Source: Parus major
Taxonomy: Eukaryota > Chordata > Aves > Passeriformes > Paridae
NCBI RefSeq assembly: GCF_001522545.3
Contig: NC_031799.1
Location: 43,799,305-43,863,304 of the forward strand
Direction: 5' to 3'
Length of the DNA stretch: 64,000 bases
The notes below the pieces were generated by a model. The model searched no databases. It was given only the letters and a program-made list of their open reading frames with translations, and was not told the origin of the DNA. The first letter of the stretch is position 1; every line of letters begins with the position of its first letter. Shown here piece by piece: positions 1 to 14,910 of this stretch. Made by a program: the position numbers and the translations under genes.

Positions 1-3000
1 AAAATTGAGACTTGCAGATTCCAGGAATATCATTACAAGACCATTTTTGCAACTTGTTTTGTGGAACTAGGTCGCAACAGCATTAACTGGCCTGGGTTCA
101 GATTCCCTACAGCTGGCATCTCCAGAGGGCTCCCAGTTCCATATCACCTGCATCACTTAGTTCTCCATCTCTCCTGCTCTGTGCCTCACTCCCAGACCCA
201 GTTCCATCCTTTGCTGCTTTTTCTCACTAAAGGAGGTAGTCTTAAAGCTTCAAAGAGCTGTCAGCAGTGCTGGGGTTTTTTGCTGGTCCCCATTTGTCAG
301 CATTTCTTATGAATCAGCAAAAGTCTGCAGTCCCACCTGCAGATCCTAGTCCCACGTGAAGTAAATTGTGAATGGATGGTGGTAAGGCTAGGTAATGGCT
401 AGGAAGGGATGGCAGTGACTGTCAGGATCACGTGGCCTTTCCAAATATTCTCCTCTGTCTTTGAGATCCTTTTAGCAGAGGGAGCCAGCGTTTCTGTTCT
501 TCTTTTCTTTGTGTGTATACGTAAATGTGTTGAAGAGATACTGAAATCAAGTGCTTACTTGTAGTAGAAAGGTAGATAAGTAAATCTTAAAAAAGAAATT
601 GAAAATGAGGAAATCATAGTTGCAGTTTAACACATACCAACCACTTGAAAACCATTAGTATAAGGGTAATGTTAGCTCTAGTCCACTAGCTGTACAGTGA
701 AAAGATTGGGAGTCTGGTTAATGATGTTTCCTATAAGGTCATAATATAAAACATAAAACTTGATCTGAAACAAACTTTTTGAAAGCATTAATAGCAAGAG
801 TAATTTCTGCCCTTTGTAATGATGCAATAGTTGTGTCATACTTGAGCTGCTATAGAAGGGTACTACAAACTCCCATCACAATAATGCTCAGCGTATAATA
901 ATGCTCATCAGTTGATGTATAACTTAATACTTCCTATAGCGTCAGTTATAAAGGTGCCACACAATTTGCAGAATTAATATATTTTTTGCATGTAAAACTT
1001 CTAATTCTCTTAACAAGACTACATATTTTTGGTACAAAGTAGTCAAGAGACAGTGTTGAAGTATGACATGTAGCAATGAAATGTGCACCTGTAAGACCAG
1101 TTACAACTTGCTGCCTTCCAATGCTTACTTTGCTTGCATCTTCTCCAAACAAGGAGTTTGCTATTTCACAATACAGAATAATAATTTCTTTCATATGTTG
1201 CTGCCACTGAGATGTATTTTGTAGAAAGTCCAGATTAAGTTGTACATGTAAGATAAAACAGTGAGTTTTTTTTTAATTCATACTAGTATTTGAGTCTGCC
1301 AAAGCATTTTCTAACTGTATATGCAAAGCGTTTCATACTCTTGTTAGTTCTATTCTATGGCAGCATATTAATGCATCTAATTGCAGATGTAGTGTAGTAT
1401 TTGAAAATTAGTTAGTTATTAGTTAATTTGACTAGCAAGAGATGTGTTTAGGCACAAAAAATGTTAATATTAAATGTAAACAGCTTCAAATGTGATTGGA
1501 ACTATTCGAACACAATAATTTGCTTTTTTATTAAATTTGTTTGATTTCAGTAGGAAACTGAATCACCCTTTAATGATAAAAAGCTGGAAAAAGAAGTAAT
1601 ATTTTAACTGGCAAGATACTTTCTGGCTTTATGGAAGCTAGATTTTAAAACAAGGGTTCTGGTTCTGGTTTAGGAACCTGTGTGAACCAAGCTTCCACTG
1701 TTCCTGCAGAGTCTGAACAAGGCCCTCCAAAATGTTTGTAAAGGGAGACTGTTTTTTCTCTCAGGACTTCATAAAAACTAATGACAACTTCATGGGAAAT
1801 GGGAGAAAAATAGTAGATTTAAATTATCAATGTTGAAAGGCTGATAGCCTCTATCTTAAGCTGGAAAACTGGAACAGAGCTGTAATACTTCTAACATTAT
1901 TAGGTGGGGTTGAAGAGAGAAGACAAACAGTGGAAAAGCTCTTCCAAATGTTGATTTGAACAAGAAGGGGTTCAGGGGAAATTTGTGGAACCATGAAAAT
2001 TGCTTGAGTGGTACTGGACAAATAAAATTCATACATGTAAAGTAAAAGGAAAGGTTTTCAAATACTTTTGATACTTTACTGCTAACATTTAAGGGAGAGT
2101 TGTTGGTGTCACCTGCTGTTAATTGTTGTATCATCATTGTTATATTATTTCTGTTACTGTTAAATATGAAACCAAAGCAGCAACTGCAGTGTTAGTAAAT
2201 TCAAGAAGCTGCTGGGCACAGCAGCATATTTGAAGAATGTTGCTCAAGAATTGGGATATAACAGAGACAAGTTTCAGAGACACCAATAACTCAACCTCAT
2301 TGGAGTATCTTTACTTTGTACACAGCTGCTTATTGTCTACTCCACACCACCTTGCATCCTTTAGAGTGTGCAGAAGGGTTCGACCACCACTCAGTGTTTT
2401 TGACTGTACAGCAAATGAGTAGATAGAGACATTACAGAAAGAAAGGATGGCCAAGGTGTTGACAGTGGAGCTTTATTGTGAAAAGGTGGATCAACTGTCC
2501 TGTTCTCTGTTGCAGTTCATGTGAACTGCTAGGTGAGTTACTTTGTCAGGAATTCACAGGTAGCTGTTTGCTGTTTGTTCCTTATGAAGACCTGATCTGG
2601 GATTTTGGGATCTGAGCATTCACAGACTGAGCAGTGAGCTTTGGAAAAACACTTAGTTGTAGAAAATCAAGAATTATTAAAAATCCATAGTTTGGCATCT
2701 CAGATTGGGTGATTGAGTTCAGCAGACTTGAAATTTTATTCTTTACATCCTGTGGTTTCCTTCTATTTCAAGAGAAGTGAGATCTTGCTTAGAAGTGTTG
2801 TTGAAGTTAATTCATTGATGTTTGGGCTGCCCTGAAATGCTGTAGATAAAATGCTTACAGATACTCAGTGCAAATGTTTTTGAACTCTGTGATAACCAAG
2901 GGCTGAGGCTGACTAAGGAAGACAAAACAAACGGGGACTTTCATGTTTGTTTACTAACATTGTACATGCTGGTGCACTGATTAAGGTGGTATTTTTTAAG

Positions 3001-6000
3001 AAAGGAATATAATTGTGTTAAATGACATCTGATAGATTCTGACCGTAGATTGATACTAGGGATATGTAAATTTTCGTATAAGGTAGTGAGCATTCATGGG
3101 TTTTGTTCCTGGAATCATTTGGGCTAAACCCTGCACATGCAATGTGTTCTTCCCCTCTACAGGACATAGAACAGATGAGCAGATTTAGGTTCTGAAAATA
3201 GAGACGTAATAGAGAAGGAATATACAAAACTTTAGCTATAGGCAGAAGTGTTGCTCACCTATACAGAAACAACATTGAGGTACTGTGAGCAGTTCAGAAA
3301 ACTCAGAGTGCTGTTACTGAATCAGGATGTAAGGATGTGTGAGGGGAATTACTGCATGGACAGAAATTGAAAAGGTGTTTGCCTCAAAAAGGCTAATAGA
3401 GAATCTGAAAGAAAGGCATTACTGCATAAAAGGTAATCTGTGATCTCCCTTTTCAAATACAAGAAGAAATCTCATGAATTCTATGGGAGAAATAAAATTG
3501 AACTGCTTTTTTGTACACTCTGTGATGAGATTATGGAGATTTTTATTTATTGTTCTTGCAGCTACCTCATATCCAGATTCAACAGTTAAAGCTTTAAATT
3601 TGATCTTAAACTTTCTGTTCTAGGTATTTTAACTACTTCAATATAAATGTGGCTATCAAGGATCTTAAATCTTAGCTCCCTCTCACTTGAGTGTTTTGTT
3701 TGAACTTACTCCAACAGTTTTCCGTATATCTAGTCCTAATGCTTATCCACATTTTTTTCTTTGTGTAGCATTTTGATACAGTAAAGTAAGAGCATTTGGA
3801 ATTCAGTGTGAGGCATAAAGACAAGCTCATTAGTTTCACTGTTTCAGAAAATATGTATAAACCTAATGTTTCAGTTCAGATCTACTTGAAAAGTTGAGTG
3901 TGGTGTATTACCATTTACTAAGTTTAGACATGAGATCTGTGCTGAGTAAAAATTGTGAGGCAGCATCACAGAAGCCTTGGAATTGTGTATCAGAGGCATG
4001 TGCAGGTAATGGGTTTATTTCTACCACTTGAAATGAATTGTTCTAGTTTTGAATTAATTTTTAAGTGTGACTAGAAGAAATCGGTGGAGCCTCTGACATG
4101 TTAGGAAAAAATGATTCCACCTTATCTGCCAGATTTGTTCTGAGAATGTAGTTTAAGTTGATAAGGTGAGGATAGATGCATTTACTTGATGAAATTTCTG
4201 TTTTCTTTTGTTTTTAATGTTTAAATATTTGTAAAAAATTTTAGGTGTCATCTATGATTTTCTTTTTGAGTGTTCCTTTTTGTTGCTCATCACCCTGCAG
4301 TGAATTTCTGTTTGTGCTAGTTCTTTCTGTTGTGATTACTTTATTTGGAGCTTCTAGAGACTGTCTCTAAAAATCACCCCATTTTCAGTTGGAGACCTCT
4401 GTACATCTTTTTTGTTGCAATAAACTTGGAACCTGGACACAAGAGACTGTGATGTTTCTCCCATGTGCACAAGGGATATCTGGCGTAGATTTGTCTTGCC
4501 AATAGGCAGTCAGCAAAGTCTCCTACAGGTAAAAATTAGTGGTCTTGTACTCCATTGCAGTGAATTTTATAGATGTAAGGCCATTCCAATTTTTTTATTC
4601 CTTGGGACATTTCACTAGTATATATATTGTTTGTAGCTATCACTTCATATTAAGTCCCCATAGTACTTAAAATTTGTCTTTAATTTTACATTTTTACCAA
4701 AATACTGTTGATCCTGTTCTGCATTTGATTTGTACCATCCCACTATCATCACTGACAAAATGCAGATGAAGAAAAATAATTAAAACATGTTTAAAAAATA
4801 GACTGCAAAAGTAAGATAAAACAACAGACAAAGTTCTAAAAGAAAAATTGTAACTGCATTTTTTTTTCTTACCTCAGGTCAGATTTGGTCTTTCCCCTTC
4901 TGCCACTTCCTGGTGCCAGATTCTTTTTGGGAGGCAATGTTTCTTGTCTTGACTGACAAGAGGTGCTGTCTCTGGTAGGATAAATTATCTTTGCTTTCTT
5001 TCTGTCTTTGATTTCTTATCCTTTACCCTCTTACTTTGTTGTCATTCTTTCTTCCCCTTGGCTGTGCTCTCACTTTCCTAATTTCCTCCTTTGAGTGCTC
5101 TGGTGTGGGATTTTCGACAACCCCTTGGGAAGCTGTAGACCCCTGTTGGGTGGAAGTGCAATAGAAATTTAATGCCTACCTCTCTAAGCCTCTTTGAAAA
5201 GCAGAGTTCTGGTGTTCCTTGGTGCACAACGTGCCCTTGCTTGTTTCAGAAAAAAACTGTTGCTGGAAAGGTTTTAGGCAGCTGGATACCGAGATGGATT
5301 TGTGTTTTGTTTTTTGTTGGCTGATTAGATGAGGTACCTTTAGTAGTGAAAGTTTTACTAGGTTATGGCTGATGTGGTCTTTAATTATTTCTTGAGCAGA
5401 GTGACTGTTTACAAAAAACAGTTGATTCCTAGTGTAAATGCTATTTGCTATTAGCTTATTGATACTAAAGCAGCCAATGTTCTTGACTGAAGGTGATTTC
5501 TAATGGCTCCTTCTATGAGACTGTATTTACTTAAATATTTGAAAGAATTAGGTGAAGTCTATGTACAAACAGTGTAGAAATCAGCATAAATTAATGTGAC
5601 AGATAAAAAGTATTCATATTAAGGTTGTAATTTTAAACAAATTTCTAGAACAGTTTTCAGACCAACAGAGTTGTTTTCTGGATGCTTGATGTTATGGGAG
5701 GAACTTCATGGCACTTTCTGGAAATAAACACCTGGGTGCATGCCTAGAACAACATAAGAATTACTTAGCAGATGAATAGCGGCATTCTGGAGGTGCCTGG
5801 TTGGAGAGCAGTGCTGTGAGCTGTTAAACAGGTGATACTCTGGGCACCTGATAGGTGTCTCAAGTGTCCTAGCTCCAGCAACAATAGATCATACATGATT
5901 TTCAAGGTCACAAATTCATTAGTATATAGTCATGTAAGGACATTTTGTGTGATTGTCAATAACGTTTGTCTTCATCTGCAAATAAATGATTCTGGTAAGA

Positions 6001-9000
6001 ACTGGCAGTTTTTACTGGAAATGTATTTTTGGATATTTACCTCTATGTGTGTTTGTATGTGTGTATGTTAGCTGTACATTCTCAGAAATCACTGTTCACC
6101 TGGAATGAATTTTAAACTGCTATGAGTTTTGAATATAAACCCTTGGCAGCTGGACTTTCTTTCATGATAGAATGGAATTAACTCTGAAGAAATCTGTGGT
6201 TTGGGCACAAGGACTTCTCTGTGCTCAGGATACCATCACAACACTTCTACTCAACAAAGTAAACGTTTGAATTATTGCATATTTGCATGTGCTTTTAATG
6301 TTGGCAGGAATGCTGAGATGTGCCTAACACAAATGGTGTTTAATGTGCAGCTGTTATGTGTATTTCAACATGCAAGCTGAGTTGTGGATTATCTCTGCAA
6401 GTGGAAAATCTCTGTAGTGAGAAGCAGCTTATGATCACTGATGAAGTGGATCTGTGAGAGCAACTTTACTGAGAGTAATAGTGTTGGAACAATGGTCACA
6501 TCTGGACTGACATAATTGTGCCACTGCACCTTCCCAAGTTTCCTCTGTCATTACTTTCTGAGAGTAAATTAAGGCCACTAACTTCAGCCCCTGAATTATT
6601 GCTAGTATTACTTTTCACATGTCCAAAGCAGACTCTTTGAAACTAGTTGTGGCAGTGGAAGTAAGTTTGGGAAAGAGATTTCAAGGGTGCCCTTAAAGAC
6701 ATCTAAGCTTCACATAAGTAAGGTGTAGAGAATTCAGAGCTTTCTATGTAATGACTAAGCCCTTTTCAGTCTAGATGTGCATAAGATAGCTCAGATGATT
6801 TTAATTCCATACCTGTTTCCTGCTATCATTTATGCTGTTCTCATAAAATGACAGTGTCAGTAAGTGTAGTTTGATCTCAGACTGTGCAGGGGGAAGTCAG
6901 TTACTTCTACTGTAAACCATGACCTGTTGATAACATTAATTAGATACCTTGCAGGTTTAAGAAGATGAAGTAGAAACTGCAATTGTTTTGACTCAGGAGT
7001 AGGTCAGGCACATTTTCCAGCTCTCTTCTCCCTTGGTTATCTTCAATTTTAGAAAATTCCAAAGACAAATAAAAGCCTATTTGTCTCCCCAAATTGAGAA
7101 AGAATGGGTACTGTGATCTGCAGATATCTTTTCCAAGGTTCTTTGCTGTGAGGCCTGTGAAATGCCAGGTAGGATCTGACAACATACAGTGCTCCTTATT
7201 CTGAAAGACACTTGTGGTGAGCTGAGAAAACAGCTTGAGATTTTGCTGTAGAAGAATGGCTTTGTAAATGAAGATATACAAATAAAGATTCATTAGAATA
7301 TAAACTTGTCTTTATAATGCAGATAATTGAATAATTGACTGTTATTAGTAAAACTTGTACTGGTAGAGGTTGCTATTGATTATGGGCTGTTGCAGGTTGC
7401 TGTCTAAAGTTTAAGAAGCAGAGAATCTGCCAGATATGAACTCTCAAGTTTAACTTATGTCACATTAAAAAAAATAAATATAAATGGAGGATATTAATAA
7501 GTTTTGGGTTATCTCATAGATTGTTAGAATATTATCCAGCTGCTAAGTATTGGAGCCAGTTACTGAGAGTCATCATTCTTACTGTGTCTCAAAGCTCAGC
7601 TAATATTTTGTTCCTAGAAGCATTAGGGATTAAAGGAAAATGACCAGAAAGTGAAGGAATAGATTGCTGGGAATTCCATGCCAGAATACCTTTATTTAGC
7701 TAAGACTGAAGAACTTCAAGGTGATAATTGAATGAGGTGCAGGACTCCAGGCTCTAACTTTGAGAAGTATTGTGATGTATCTCTTCAGAGGAAGTATTTA
7801 ATGTCATCTGCTGATAAGCAATCTTTTCATGCTTACATTAAATGTTGTGTTGAGCTTCCAAACCTATTATTCCTTCCTTCTAAATGTCCTTCTTCAAAAA
7901 TTGTCACTTTTCAAGAAAGCAGACACTTTCTTAGCTGATATAATAGGACATGGCATTAAATGTCTCTAATCAGTAAGATGACATTGCTTGCATGTTCCTT
8001 CACAGTGCAAAGCATTTGGAAATCTTGGCCGTGTATAGCAAATTTAAAAGTTCATACTGTCATTTGTTCTAGTTAATTGAAAAACTCTAGAGAAGCTGCT
8101 GGACTCAGGAGTATCTCAGAAATTAGAAACTACAGGGGAAATCTGATGGCCTATATTCAGGATTGAACAAGCCTTAGGATTAAAGAAGACGAAACAAGTT
8201 GTGTGTAAATAATTGTCCTTCTGTTTTCCTGGCTTTAATTTAATTTAATCCTGCAATAATTGTGGGCATCCTCTAATTGTACACAATAAAAATGGACTCA
8301 CTGTTGTCTGTACCATAGGCTGTAAGTTACTAAATTTGGGTCTGTTACCTGTACTGAAAGATGTCTGGAAATCAAAAAAACCCGTACAGACCTCTTAGCT
8401 GTAAAATATATTTTATGTGGATGGGATGTCAGGTGCATTGGGCATACCTCTTTCATCCTGAAAAATTTTATAGTCTGACAGAACCATTAACTCTGTGAAG
8501 GTAAGAAGTTCTGAGTTGCTTCTGAGTGACTGCTGAGAGCTGTATTGGGGAAGTTAGGTAGCTACTAACTCTAGCACATGCGGAAGAACCTGGAAGGAAA
8601 ATAGCTAATACTTACTGCCTTTTAATAGCTGGTGTGTTGCAACAGTCAGAGGGAACTCAGAAAATCTGTAAAAGTAACAGCTGTCTTGAAGCTGTACCAG
8701 GACTTTAGACATCCTTTTCAGCTGAAGGTGTCTCTTCATCCCTGCATCCTAGAGACGTCACCTGGAAGACTGTCAAGGGAAATGGAAGGGTTATTAGGCT
8801 CATACCCAACCTTAGTTTACAGTTGCGTAAAGTAGGAGAATTACTCTATTTGTGGTAGCATGTTTGACATCAAACTTTAGAATCCAGCACAGTGTGCCGT
8901 GAGGCAGCCTTAAGAAACAATGTACATATTTAAAGTAGGTATTAATTGCAGAAGACGCTAGTTTGAGGATGAGTAATTCTGCTCGTAAACATTTGAGAAC

Positions 9001-9947
9001 TTGAAGAAGCTCAACCTTTAGTGGGTTAAAGCCACCTTTCTGTGTGGAATTCAAGCAGTGGGCAGTGGAGAACAGAGCTTGTAAGTTAGTCTGAAAATGT
9101 AATGGAAAACATTGTGCTTCCAAGAGGCAGAAATTGAGGTAAAACAGCTAAAATACTTCTCATATGTCTGCCTTCCCCTGCTTTATTATGTGTTTTCCTC
9201 ACTATTATCTTCGTATTATAGTTTTTTTTTAATAATAAATTGTTTAAGAACTTTTCAATGACAATCTGTCAGATTTGTTTGTTACACTTAATCATACTGT
9301 TTCATACATTTTATAACTGTAGCATGGCACCTGAGCCTGTAGTAAGTAACTGAGGCCTAAGGGGTCTGTGTGTTTGATTATCCCTCTCCTTTTTTCTTAA
9401 ATCATGAAGTGAGATACGTTTTATCTGTTTTGACAAAATGCTGTATCACTGACACCTGGTTTATTTTGTGGTTCAGCAAATAAAGTAAAACATCTGTGTC
9501 TTGTTTAAGAAAATGAGCTAATTACATTAGAAATACTTAAGTACTGAAGAATCGAGCTGTGATCTGCAATTTAGTCATGGGTTTTAGTGTTTAGTGACAG
9601 ATCAGAAGCTCTTTAGAAAAATTCTGTGACATGTTATTTTCAAATAGAGTGGTTAGTAAATTATTCTTAAACGTAAGTTGGATACATATACAAGATGATC
9701 AGAGTTATCAGGGAAATGTTCCAGAACATAGTACTTTGATCATCTTTGGTTCTTTATGCACGTGTAGTTTAAGGGGACAAGAAAAACAAAACTATAGGTA
9801 ATAAAGCTCAGTGAAACTCCTCCTAGTAAGAAAAACAAGAGGAAAGGTAAGGCATTTGTTATGGCTGACAAATGGTTGTGTTGCCAACACAGGGAACATA
9901 AGAGCAACATATAAGAAGTCTTGCTGAGAAGAGCTTGAGGATGCTGG

Positions 9948-10555
9948 TGAATGAGAGGATGGACATGATCAAAGAGCCCAGAAAGCCAGTTTTATCCTGG
10001 GCTGCATCCAAAGCAGTGTGAGCAGCAGGGGAGGGAGGGGATTCTGCCCCTCTGCTCTGGTAACGCTGCACCTGGAACCCTGCATCCAGCTCTGGGGTCC
10101 CAGCACAGAAAGGACATGGACCTGTTGCAGTGAGTCCAGAGGAGGCCACCAGATTGATATGGGGGATGGAGCACCTCCTCTATGAAGGAAGGCCAACAGA
10201 ACAGGAATTGTTCAGCCTGGAAAAGAGGAGGCTTTAGGGGTACCCTAAATGTGGCCTTCTAGTACCTGAAGGGAGCCTCCAAAAATGTTGGGGATGAACT
10301 TTCTACAAGAGAGAGTGGCTTCAAACTGAAAGAGGACAGGTTTAGATTAGACGTTAAAAAAACATGCTTTTGAAGATGATGAGGCACTAGAGCAGGTTGC
10401 CCAGAGAAGCCATGGATGCCCCATCCCTGTAAGTGTTTATGGCCAGTTTAGATGGGACTTGGAGTAACCTGGTCTAGTGAAAGGTGATGCAACAGGGATT
10501 TTGGATCTAGGTGATCTTTAAGGCCTGCCCAACTCAGACCATTCTGTGATTGAAT
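9948..10555 (+). mobile_element. CR1 LINE 3' fragment
   Basis: This ~600-bp fragment in KCMF1 intron 1 contains the typical CR1 ORF2 C-terminal region (for example ctggggtcccagcacagaaa and gttcagcctggaaaagagga). It ends with the CR1 tail gatctttaaggcctgcccaa ... ttctgtgattga. The - strand open frames of 60-96 codons across it are shadows. It has the same orientation as KCMF1. Confidence 0.92.
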
Positions 10556-12616
10556 TAGGAAGGAAGTCTATGCCATGAAGAACTGGAAAAAGGAGGAGGG
10601 AGGAATGGAACCAGCTCAAAGCCTGATGGAACAAGACTAAATCTTTTTTGCTTTAGGTTACTATATTTCCCACAGTGCTCTTCTGGTATAGCTTTCCTAT
10701 CATAAGCAATTGTTTCTGGAGACATATTAAGGACTTGAGAAGCAGTTCTATGTAAGAGTGAGAGGAAAAGTTGCCAAGACACTCTGTTTATGTTCAGAGT
10801 AAAAAAAAAATGCTTTGAGAAAGCCCAGGATAGAATATTGCAACTACTTAGAAGAATAAATTGTAGGATTTAGCCTCCTCTTTTCCCCTCTTTGTTGTAT
10901 TCAGAGAGACTTAATTATTTTAACAAGTTATTAGGCTCTTGTTGTGTTAAGGAAAGATAAATTCCTTTTATGATAATGTGATGCAATTCAAAATAGTGAT
11001 TCTGAAAGTAGTCTTTAACTTTTGTGCTCCTCTCTATGACTTGAGTTGACTGGGAGGAATCCAGGTGTGACTGCCTTGTGTTAGGTATTGCTTTCTTTAA
11101 TGACGAAAAGAACCCCTTGCTTTTATTTTTCTCCCTGTTCCAACTGCTTTCTAGATGTGTTTTCATGACCTGGAAAGTGTGTATTTCCAGACCACTTGGT
11201 GCAAGTCTTTTAGGTCTGAGCTATTATGAGACATGTAATCACAAAGTGTTACTACTAAAGCTGGAGCACTTGCTGCATGCAGACTTTTTCTTACTTTCAC
11301 TTTTAACTCTGGTTTCCCAGACAGTATTGCCTACTTTTTGCATTGTTACCTGTGATGAATCTTGCCTTTTCCCCATCCCACAGGGCAGGAAAAGCTTGCT
11401 ATGTTTGCCTACTTGGGTAATGTTTAAAAGGATCTGGAGTGAATTTAATAGTGCAAAATGAGGTAAAACTGAGTGTGTATTCCTTACACTGGAGCTACGT
11501 CTAAGGTGTGCCTAAGTAGTTAATTTCGGCTAAGCTTCTCTTAGTCTCTACCAGATGTGGGATTTTTCCTTATCTGCCTGGAACAGTGGCTCCTAGAAAA
11601 AGCATTCAAGCATGTTTACTTCTCTGTTTAGCTGGTTTGCATTTCTCAGTTGTCTCCTAAGCTTGATTGGACATGTGTCTTATTCTCCTTGTGTGTTTTT
11701 ACCCTTTTATGCCACTTTTCATAAATAACAGCAATCCAAAATGTATGAAGGTTTATTTTCTGAGAATGTGATCTTAATTTTTCTAGGGCTCCACAGAGAA
11801 GTACCATTTTGTTTGTTTCTTTTTAGGATTTTAGTTTTTTTCATGTCTCTTATGCCTGTAAAACTCATTTGTGTGTGATATACTTTCCCCCAGCCCAATT
11901 TCCTTTGAGCTGGTGCTTGCCTGACCAGTGTATTTCTGTTGTTTCATCCTGAAACAAACTCAGGAACATGTCCTATTGAGTGAGAAACTTTGCCATTGAT
12001 TTTACTAGCTAGGGGATGCAGCTTAGTGCTGTTACTCTTTATTTTCTTGCCCTGGAGCTGTTGGTAGCTATCTCAGTTTAAGTATTTTTCTGTTAATAAA
12101 GTTCACATGCTGTTTACCATTTTCTAGGTTAATGGAGTTGTTAAATAAAATCATGTCTGGTGTCAGTTCTTTTGCTGCCATGCTACAAACTTCTTGTGCT
12201 CCATTGCAATCTGTTTATTTTTAATGTATTTACAGTACTTTAGCAGGCTTTTGTGTTGTGATGGTTTTGATGGTCAAATTAAATTACATTAATTGAATTA
12301 TAAGAGAGATGTGAGATAGTATGAAATACTAAATTGGAAATGCAGATTGGCTTGATCAGAAATCCTAAGTGATTCCTGTACAGAGTTGGGCATGTTTTTC
12401 AAGTGCTTACTAATCACTTGCTCCTGATACCCAAGATAACCGCAGTTATTGTGTGTATAACTTCCACAACCTGGCATGTGAAAGCAAAAATGGAAAAACA
12501 TCTTTTTGCAGCGGCTGGCTGATGCTCATGTGTCAAGGCTGATACTTGCTGGACCAGCTCTACTGTTTGATTCTTTGTTTTTACACCAGGGAAATGGTTG
12601 TCCCTCTGTCCTCAGC

Positions 12617-13113
12617 ATTGCTGAGGCCATGCCTCAAGTAGTATGTTCAGTTGTCTTCACTTTAAAAGGATATTGAGGTGCTGGCATAGGAGGGCAACAA
12701 GGCTTTGACACATCCAGAATGTATGGAATGGCTGAGGGAGCTGTGTTTGTTTAGTCTTGAGGAGGCTCAGGGGGAGCCTCATTACTCTCTTCAACTACCT
12801 GAAAGGATGTTGTAGTGAGATGGGGGTCTGTCTTTTCCAATGTGCATGCAATGAGAGGACAAGAGGAAATGTCCAGCTACTGAGACAGGGAAAATTCAGC
12901 TTAGATATTAGGGAAAAAAAATAAAAAAAATTAGAGTAGTCAGGAATTGGAATAGTTTGTCCAGGGGGTTAGTGGAGCCAGGTATCCAAGATGCATCTGG
13001 ATCTGCCACGGCATGGTATGGTTTAGTTATTAAGGGATTACAGTATTGCTGGGTGGACAGCTGGATTTGATGGCTGTAAAGATCTTTTCCAACTTGATGA
13101 TTCTGTGATTCTA
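12617..13113 (+). mobile_element. CR1 LINE 3' fragment
   Basis: This ~500-bp fragment is recognisable from ggatattgaggtgctggcat, then ggctgagggagctgtgtttg and the tail gatcttttccaacttgatga ending ttctgtgattct. It includes an internal A-rich patch near 12.91 kb. It lies in KCMF1 intron 1 in the same orientation as the gene. Confidence 0.92.
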
Positions 13114-13267
13114 AGTATCAGGCACTGTGCAAGTGGGCTTCATGAAGATTGTTGACAACAGAGAGGTGAGCAGATTCAGGTGTCTGTTTCTGCTCCAGAC
13201 TCCAGAGAGGAAGGAGTGCAGTGAAGAAAACAAATGCCTTTTGTAGGCCAAATTCCCTCCCTTTCCT

Positions 13268-13291
13268 CTTACCTTTTTTTTTTTTTTTTTT
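13268..13291. repeat. Poly-T tract
   Basis: A run of roughly 24 T bases lies in KCMF1 intron 1, about 150 bp after the end of a CR1 fragment. Confidence 0.9.
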
Positions 13292-14875
13292 TCCATTTCC
13301 AGGTCAACAACATCTCTGCCTGCAACTTTAGTCCTATAAGTTCTTTTTATTCTGGTTACTTCTTCCACTTTGCTGTACAAAAATCCTCCTTGTTCAGCCA
13401 TGTTGCACACAGGCTGTGTGAGGGAACAGAGTATTTTTTGTTACTTCAAGGGTATAGTGTGTGAATTTTCTTTTCAGTACTTGTAGCTGCAAGGGTGATG
13501 AAGTAGGTTCTGTTTTGTGTGTGTCTTTAATGTTTATTTTCACAGTTTGCTTTAGTAAACATAAGGAAAAGTAAACAAAAATTAATGTTCTGTGTTTTCA
13601 TTAATTTTTCTGGTGAAATGCTTACAGAAACAGAAGTTCTTAGAATTTGACCTCAAACTAGGCAGTAGTCTGCATTAAGAAATTAATCTCAAAGTAAGAA
13701 ACAATTGGCATTTCTTTGTTAACTATCAAATGGCATGTTTTCCTCTCTTCAGTCTTGGAAACAATTGAACAGCTTAAGTAGAATGTCTTAAGGTTTTGAC
13801 TTGCTGTGTGGCATGAAGACTACAGATGAGATAGTTAATGTTAAGTAAATTTATTTAAAATTGAACAAACCCAGAACAATCCTTTAAAACACTTTTTTAC
13901 ACTAAAACTTACCAGATATATTTTAAAATTAGTGTTACGTGTGATCTTCGTAATGTGTAAATAAAATGCAATATACATGTTGCAACCCTTTGTACCACTA
14001 AATAGGCAGCATGACTTCTTAATTTTCATTTGCATGCTTGAAGTTGGGGTTTTTGAAAGGTAGAAACCTTAAAGTTTGTCCAGTCCCTTGGAACTGAGTG
14101 GTACTCTTGCATGTAATACCTCTAGTCTTTAGAACTATTTCAGTACTTCATGTAAGTTAGGAAGAAATTCTTAAGTAGCTGGCATTTTCATTCTGGAGAA
14201 GAAACCATTGATGGGCTAATTTTGTATTTGTGTTGTACATGAAAGAAATACAGTGATTCTCACTCTGAGCACTGATGAACGAAAAGCAGTAACTGAATTG
14301 GCTAGAAGTTTTGGATATTCAGCTGCTGACAGGAATGCCGAATGCTGATAACTACCCGTAAAACTAGTATCTTCCAGTGTATTCCCAAGAGAAAGGAATT
14401 TAATTCTCAGAAACAGTAGAATGACTAAATAGTTTTATCTGGAGCTAATTGTTATTTTCACTGTTTGAATACTTCAGATGTTGGCTTCATATGTGTTTAA
14501 AATGTTTTCTAATGACTGGTATTTTCTCTGAAATTTCTGAAAATTAAACACATTCAAAGTATTGATGTAGTTCAAATCCTCATGTTGAGGCTGGAACCTA
14601 TTTCAGCATCTTTATATTACTCATCTTCGACCATATGTTCTTTACAAGAAAAAAAATGCTGAATTTTCTACAGTTTCTCTTGCAATTTTTTATCTGGGTC
14701 CTATTATTGGGATTTTAATATCATTATTATTTTGATTGCCCTTAGTTTCTGAGGACAGCTGATATGGGAGAAAACATTTACTTTTTTATAAATGTGTGTC
14801 TATCCAAGGCAGTAATTGGCTTAGGACATTAGAGACACGTTCGTCGATGTTACCTCATGGCTTTGCTTGAACTTA

Positions 14876-14910
14876 CATATATAAATATATATATGTGTAT
14901 GTATGTATTA
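14876..14910. repeat. TA/TG microsatellite
   Basis: A short mixed tract of TA then TGTA units (atatatatatgtgtatgtat) lies in KCMF1 intron 1. Confidence 0.8.

Noticed and set aside
9859..10196. Overlapping - strand open frames of 60-96 codons
   Set aside because: They are shadows of a + strand CR1 fragment.
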